A stretch of 26,866 nucleotides of DNA from the NCBI GenBank assembly GCA_010027825.1, contig RGUK01000012.1:1-26866 (forward strand). Direction: 5' to 3'. Shown here piece by piece: positions 22,146 to 26,866 of the stretch (its first letter is position 1; each line of letters begins with the position of its first letter). Both the position numbers and the translations under genes were made by a program. A model generated the notes under the pieces. The model ran no database searches. It was not told where the DNA came from and was given only the letters and a program-made list of their open reading frames with translations. Source of the stretch: a bacterium. GTDB lineage: Bacteria > Dependentiae > Babeliae > Babeliales > RVW-14.

Positions 22146-24893
22146 TTAAGCGTTTGCCACATTGGAAAGGTCAGTACCTTGCGCCGAAATGTCCGGATCG
22201 GCTTCGACGGTTTTCTGCTTAAGAAACAGAATTACGTCGCCGAGCATTTCAAAAGCGTTCCGCAGCGAATCTTCTAATTCCGGCATGTCAGATTTGCCGT
22301 AGCGGTCAGCGAAACGATCGCCGTGCCAGTAGAACATGAATAAAATCCGACCGAGCTTGTCCAAACCCTTTACAAGTTCGCCCATGTACCGGTCCACCAT
22401 GCCGTCATCGCGAACTGTTTTCAACATTGCGCCGATCATAGCGCTGTCAAAAACTTCTCGCTGGCCACTCTGCGCAGCGTTTACAACAGACCTGATGTCT
22501 TTTTTATCCAGCATGGTGTTCGGGTTGTAGATTTGCCGGTCAGTCTGGCTGGCCGACATTCCCGGCACCGGCACACCGACGTCGATGCCCAACTGAGTCG
22601 GGATCGTTGTGCCCATAATGCTTTCGCCGCCCATAACCGGCCCGGGATCTGAAGGCGCCGTCGGGGCGCTGTTGATGAGCATGGGGCTACCGTACGGATC
22701 GGCGTATTTGATGCGGCCGGCAAATTTGCGTTTGGCCGCGGCCGTTTTCAAAATATCACGCGCGGCAGTTTCACGTAATCCGTGGCGCTGCACCAAAGAG
22801 ATTAACGCTTGTTTTTCGGACAATTCTTTTTCGATGTGCCCGCCTCGCGGTGTAGTTGTCCAAATTTCAACCGATGTGCCGGCGTGCTTAACAGTCAATC
22901 CCGCTGTTTTTTGCATTAACGCTAATTGCGCGTCGGCGAGATTTCCCGGCATCAGCGGCGGGTCCTCACTTTCGCCGCAACCGCACGAAGCCTGCCCGGC
23001 CGCCGAAGCGTCCGCCACATCGTCCTCGCCGGGTTCGCATTTCAGCATTTTAAATCCTTCGGGCACGAAGATGTCGCCCATGCTCGACCGCAGCTTTGAC
23101 CCGCGGCTGGCTTTTAAATGAATCCGAACGCCGTCGCGCCACTTGTCATAATTCAGCGGATCCGTGTAGCAACAGCCAGAGATATGCCCGCGCGGCGGAT
23201 ACTTGCTGCGATCTTCTAGGTGCACTTCGTAAGAAATCGTGCCGTATTCGCTCGTCCCGTACTCTTTGATTACGCGCGCCGGCACTACCGCGTCACCCGA
23301 CTTGTTTAATAGCACAACGCGATTTCGCCCGGTCGGCAAACTGTTGGCCTCGGGGAGCGCTTCGAACCAGGCATTAAACTCGTCGCCCTCAATGCGTGAT
23401 AACGCAAACACCTGATCTGCCCGAGTGTTTAACCAATCCGGCGAACCCTCAGTGCGAATAACGGTAACGAAATCTTCGCGCTTGGCGGCGCCCTGCGGGT
23501 GAACAGCGACATAGCACCGTTCAATATTCCCGGGTTTAACTAAAATGTCGTACAACCCGCTTTCGGTCGGATTAAACAGTTTCTGCTCGACCTGAATGTT
23601 GTACGGCACCGACACGTTATCCCGGTCGCGCTGATCAAGAATGAGCACGCCGTCGCGCAAAAGTTTTTCTTGATCTTCTTCGGTGTAGCCCTGCGGCAGC
23701 CCAAACTGCACTGTCGCGTCGTACGTGATGATGCGCAGGGTCGTAGCTGCTTCCGGTTTAGCGGGGGCTTCCGACAAAACACTGGCAATTTTTTCTTGCC
23801 GGGTTTTTTCTTGCGCCACGGCAATTGCTTGTTTGATTACATCCAAGCCGTGCCAGTCGTCAATGCATTGAGCTAATTGCGGCGCGTATTTGCAGGAATT
23901 GACCAGCGCGCCCAGCATATTAAGCCCAGCATGCTTCAAAAAATCGGCTAAATTAAGATTTTTGCCCAGTTCCGAAAACGCATTGGTTGTGTTTAATGTC
24001 GCACATTTTGCCAACGTCGGCAGAACGGCGGTCATCATTTCCTTAAGGGTCGGCCGAAAATTGGCTTCCTTCTTTTGCTTGGCGTTCCAATCGGCAATTG
24101 ATGCCAGCGTATGTGCATGCTCTCGGCGAGCAGATTCGATGTGCTGCTGCAATATTTTGTGCTTCGCAGCCTGCTCCAACGGCACACTTAGCGTCGCCGC
24201 ATAGCCCTCGTTATCGGCGCCTGAATACTGAATTTTGCTCAAAAGTTCCGGCTCAAGTTCGCTGGCAAACCACGGCAACGTCTTCGGGCCGTACTTGTAT
24301 TTGTTGCTGCCGGCGTATATTTCAAGATTTTTGCCGGGATGGTCCAGCGTAGCGCCGCCAACCTCATACGCATTTTTTTCGCTCGGCAGCGGTCGAGCCG
24401 AACCAAATTTGGCCGGACTGCGCGACAGTTGCGTAAAATCGGGCTGCCGCTGACCAAATTGCCACAAATTACGATCAATTCCGCCGCCTAGGATATTAGG
24501 CTTCCGGTTGATCAAATAATTAATCCAGTTTTCTTTGAGCGGCACAAACATGTCCTGATCTTTGATGTACAGGAGTTCGTGCCCCTTTAAATCGCCATTC
24601 AGGAAGAAAACCGGAGCGTACAACCACTGTTCGCCCACTTTGAACGCGAAAATACCGACTGCTTTGGTGTTTTCTCGATTGCGGTCGAGCAGCTGAAAGC
24701 CGATTTCATAATCGAGCAGCTTGGGCGCCGAATCGCGCAAATACGCGTGGGCCAGATTGGAGAACGCCTGCTCAAAAGGAGTATCGTCGCCACGGCCCCC
24801 GATTTCGGCCTGCTTGGTCTGACTGCGGTCGTGGGCGCGCACGACGGCCAACCAATGCTTATACGACGACGTTTTACCCTTTTTATTGTCCAC
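22146..24893 (-). CDS. Very large unknown protein, probably virion-associated
   Basis: The 915-residue protein has no domain I can name. I place its start at the GTG at 24893, since GGAGGT lies five bases before it. The ATG at 24905 is inside that signal. Residues 1-150 are mixed alpha/beta with aromatic-rich strands (GIFAFKVGEQWLYAPVFFL). A helical part covers about 250-380. A beta-rich core is at about 385-610. A Cys/acidic patch (CEPGEDDVADAS then SCGCGESEDPP) lies near 620-650, and the last 200 residues include a flexible PVMGGESIMG region and a helical end (DKLGRILFMFYWHGDRFADR). It lies between the polymerase gene and the fibre genes. Its size and context suggest a virion or injected protein. 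Confidence 0.6.
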   Translation of the reverse strand: MDNKKGKTSSYKHWLAVVRAHDRSQTKQAEIGGRGDDTPFEQAFSNLAHAYLRDSAPKLLDYEIGFQLLDRNRENTKAVGIFAFKVGEQWLYAPVFFLNGDLKGHELLYIKDQDMFVPLKENWINYLINRKPNILGGGIDRNLWQFGQRQPDFTQLSRSPAKFGSARPLPSEKNAYEVGGATLDHPGKNLEIYAGSNKYKYGPKTLPWFASELEPELLSKIQYSGADNEGYAATLSVPLEQAAKHKILQQHIESARREHAHTLASIADWNAKQKKEANFRPTLKEMMTAVLPTLAKCATLNTTNAFSELGKNLNLADFLKHAGLNMLGALVNSCKYAPQLAQCIDDWHGLDVIKQAIAVAQEKTRQEKIASVLSEAPAKPEAATTLRIITYDATVQFGLPQGYTEEDQEKLLRDGVLILDQRDRDNVSVPYNIQVEQKLFNPTESGLYDILVKPGNIERCYVAVHPQGAAKREDFVTVIRTEGSPDWLNTRADQVFALSRIEGDEFNAWFEALPEANSLPTGRNRVVLLNKSGDAVVPARVIKEYGTSEYGTISYEVHLEDRSKYPPRGHISGCCYTDPLNYDKWRDGVRIHLKASRGSKLRSSMGDIFVPEGFKMLKCEPGEDDVADASAAGQASCGCGESEDPPLMPGNLADAQLALMQKTAGLTVKHAGTSVEIWTTTPRGGHIEKELSEKQALISLVQRHGLRETAARDILKTAAAKRKFAGRIKYADPYGSPMLINSAPTAPSDPGPVMGGESIMGTTIPTQLGIDVGVPVPGMSASQTDRQIYNPNTMLDKKDIRSVVNAAQSGQREVFDSAMIGAMLKTVRDDGMVDRYMGELVKGLDKLGRILFMFYWHGDRFADRYGKSDMPELEDSLRNAFEMLGDVILFLKQKTVEADPDISAQGTDLSNVANA

Positions 24894-24964
24894 AGCTACC
24901 TCCATGCGGCACAGCAACTCAAACCGGCTTTAATAATTTAACCGGTCGGCTTGCTAATATCATA

Positions 24965-26866
24965 CTATTTTTGCGATTTCCAACCGCTAACCGCCCCCGA
25001 CAGCCCGAAGGTTTCACCACGCGCCAGCGCGGGCACATAGCTGCTGCCAGATTCGCTACTAGTTAAACCGCGCTGTACGCTGTTCATTAAACCTTTTTCT
25101 TGATATGACCCGAGCATGCGCGTCAGCCAGTCTTGATCGTTGGAAATGCTGGCCATGCCGCGCACCATTTCAGGCGCAAACGGCGGCGCTTCTTTATGGG
25201 CTTGCACGGACTTGATGCCGTATTTGTTTAAATTGTTAACAACGCTTTTGCCGATTTTCGTGCCGATAGAATAATGCAACACGGGCTGTTCGAGATAGTG
25301 CCCAACGAGCGAATTAGGCGCGCCCATTACTGTGCCGGAACGCGGTTGCCAACTCTGCTCTAACACAGAATACGGCACAATGTCGTCCGGTACGTAATCT
25401 CCGTACTCGTCGGTCATTCGGACGTGATTTACAATACCGCGAGCCAGCAATTCAATGTTGCGCCGATGCGGATTCATGCCGCTGTTTTGCATGACTTGTC
25501 GCATCGCTTGCGTAAAATACCGGCGGCCCTCGCCGACACCTTTATGCCGTACAATTTCGGCCGGGCTGGGCATGCCGTCAGAAATAGCGTCGCCGGCTTC
25601 TATCGCATCTCCTTTTTTTACCGTCACTTGCCGCGTAATAGGCACGTAATGATCGGCGGAGTTGATTTGCACGTACCAACCGCCTTGCGGGGCCGGACGT
25701 ACATCCTGCACCGACCCGTCTAATTGGGCGTGAGTAGCGCCGTCGGGGTATTTCTTAGGCACCTGTACAAGAGCGTTTAAAGCTTTAAACCCAGAAATTG
25801 AATTAGCGCCGCCGACACCGCCTGAGTGTTTAGAACTCAACTGTCCCTGCGAAACCGGTTCAGACAGCGCCTGCGTAGCGGCCACTCCGACATAATCCCC
25901 AATAGGTGGGAGCCGATTTTTTTCGCGATAGCCGGCGTCTTTGGCGTACACACCGCCGTCGGGCGGACCGCCCGTAATCGGGCTGCGGACTAAAATATGT
26001 TGAATGCCCGAACTTTTCATGTCGCGCAAAATTTTAGGCGTCAATACCGTATTGCGTTTGTATGACCCGGCGTCACGAGCGAGTAAAGCGCCTTCGTTAT
26101 CGGCGTCGTCGACATCGGTCGGGAACCCGCGATCGTGTGCCGTTTTGAGCCGGTCAGCATCTGTTTCGTCTTCCGCGGTGACCAAAAGCCGGTGCGCCAT
26201 TTGCGTTAATTGTTTTCCGTAAAAGCCAGCGTCTGCGGTCGCTGTCTTTGTGTCGATTACACCTTTGCGCGCCCCGAAACTAGCCGCAAAATATTCGGCA
26301 GGTGTAAGGCCGGCGCCGTAGCTATTCAACACGGGCACGGGAATCGGCTCGTTGCGGTGATCGACGTATTGCAGGTCCGCGCCAATTAATGAGTTCAATG
26401 AGTACTTATTGCCCACACCCGCGCCAATAATTTGATGCGCCAGCGGATTGTCTTGTTCCAGCGCCTCGTTGTAAACATTCTCGACAAGCGTTGATTGCGC
26501 AGAGGCAGCGGCGCGCATAATTTTGGCCTGCCGCTGCTCGCTAGTTAACGACTTATCGGACAAAATACCGCGTAATTGCGACCTAAATTCCAATTTCGCT
26601 TTTTGCGCCGCCAACGACGTTTTAATATCTTTTAACCCAAACGAGAGCCCGTTTGTTGTATACGCGGCATCACGGGACACGTCGTGCAGCTGCTTCATAA
26701 CATCCCGATACTGCTCGGGATGTTTTTTTGCGAGCTCGGTGGCCAAAGCCGCCGTTGTTTTTTTGTTCAGCACACGATCGTAATCGCGCAGATCCGCCGG
26801 GAGGGCGTTATTAATTAACAACTGCCCAAGCGTTGTTTTTAACATGCCGCACCGCGCAGTTATTTT
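24965..26866 (-). CDS. RNA polymerase beta-prime subunit, C-terminal half (partial at window edge)
   Basis: This aligns by eye with the second half of bacterial beta-prime. Counting from the ATG at 26845: TTLGQLLI (4-11) matches the TTVGRALLW region after the catalytic Asp loop; 138-172 corresponds to the bridge helix and following strand; EYFAASFGARKGVIDT (184-199) matches YFISTHGARKGLADT; GVAATQALSEP (320-330) and QGQLSSKHSGG (333-343) form the trigger loop, with His340 and Gln333 equivalent to E. coli His936 and Gln929. TRQVTVKKGDAIEAGDAISDG (404-424) and the RRNIELLARGIVNHV helix match the C-terminal jaw/clamp. The second zinc site is lost: no Cys in the VRSPITGGPPDGGVY region. There is no stop between the ATG and the window edge and no Shine-Dalgarno, so the frame probably continues upstream, where the catalytic NADFDGD motif should lie. 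It synthesises RNA with a beta partner; virion packaging is possible. Confidence 0.88.
   Translation of the reverse strand, partial: KITARCGMLKTTLGQLLINNALPADLRDYDRVLNKKTTAALATELAKKHPEQYRDVMKQLHDVSRDAAYTTNGLSFGLKDIKTSLAAQKAKLEFRSQLRGILSDKSLTSEQRQAKIMRAAASAQSTLVENVYNEALEQDNPLAHQIIGAGVGNKYSLNSLIGADLQYVDHRNEPIPVPVLNSYGAGLTPAEYFAASFGARKGVIDTKTATADAGFYGKQLTQMAHRLLVTAEDETDADRLKTAHDRGFPTDVDDADNEGALLARDAGSYKRNTVLTPKILRDMKSSGIQHILVRSPITGGPPDGGVYAKDAGYREKNRLPPIGDYVGVAATQALSEPVSQGQLSSKHSGGVGGANSISGFKALNALVQVPKKYPDGATHAQLDGSVQDVRPAPQGGWYVQINSADHYVPITRQVTVKKGDAIEAGDAISDGMPSPAEIVRHKGVGEGRRYFTQAMRQVMQNSGMNPHRRNIELLARGIVNHVRMTDEYGDYVPDDIVPYSVLEQSWQPRSGTVMGAPNSLVGHYLEQPVLHYSIGTKIGKSVVNNLNKYGIKSVQAHKEAPPFAPEMVRGMASISNDQDWLTRMLGSYQEKGLMNSVQRGLTSSESGSSYVPALARGETFGLSGAVSGWKSQK

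Noticed and set aside
24930..24960. CCGG-containing inverted repeat between the polymerase and 915-residue genes as a terminator
   Set aside because: Stem is only about four pairs and no U-run follows.
1..26866. CRISPR arrays, insertion sequences, tRNA genes
   Set aside because: No regularly spaced direct repeats other than protein-coding glycine and collagen repeats, no transposase-like gene, and no cloverleaf found by eye.

Overview
The window is the structural (head-neck-tail) block of a contractile-tailed dsDNA bacteriophage (myovirus, Caudoviricetes). All convincing protein genes lie on the minus strand and most start behind a good Shine-Dalgarno (GGAGG/AAGGAG), so the host is a bacterium. 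The sequence alone does not identify the host.

In transcription order (high to low coordinates) the block starts with the C-terminal half of a divergent multisubunit RNA polymerase beta-prime subunit whose reading frame runs off the window edge. It continues with a large putative virion protein, a small virion-like protein, a collagen-like fibre protein, a two-helix membrane protein and three unrecognised phage proteins, one with a helix-turn-helix-like segment. Next come the head genes: prohead protease, a scaffold-like acidic protein, two small head proteins, an HK97-fold-type major capsid protein and two more small proteins. A neck/adaptor protein follows (9189-10199). After an interruption the block resumes with a zinc-knuckle neck protein, a tail-terminator candidate, an unusually long tail sheath and a tail tube gene that is split by a frameshift.

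The interruption (5629-9188) is the most interesting part. A three-gene cassette (164-aa unknown, MoxR-type AAA+ ATPase, VWA-domain protein with a Cys cluster and Ala-rich region) sits between neck genes. Next to it is about 455 nt without a plausible gene that folds into at least ten strong helices. Three GNRA tetraloops and several helix-extending G-U pairs are present only on the plus strand, so this looks like a large structured noncoding RNA transcribed opposite to every neighbouring gene. I could not match it to a family I know. A MoxR-VWA chaperone-type pair beside a large structured RNA in a phage is the best candidate here for an undescribed system, but the functional link is inference from position only.

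Four intrinsic-terminator-like hairpins (5661-5705, 6139-6178, 9126-9151, 10241-10273) divide the minus strand into units: head genes ending at 10299, the neck gene ending at 9189, the cassette ending at 6184, and the tail genes restarting at 5628, possibly from a leaderless promoter.
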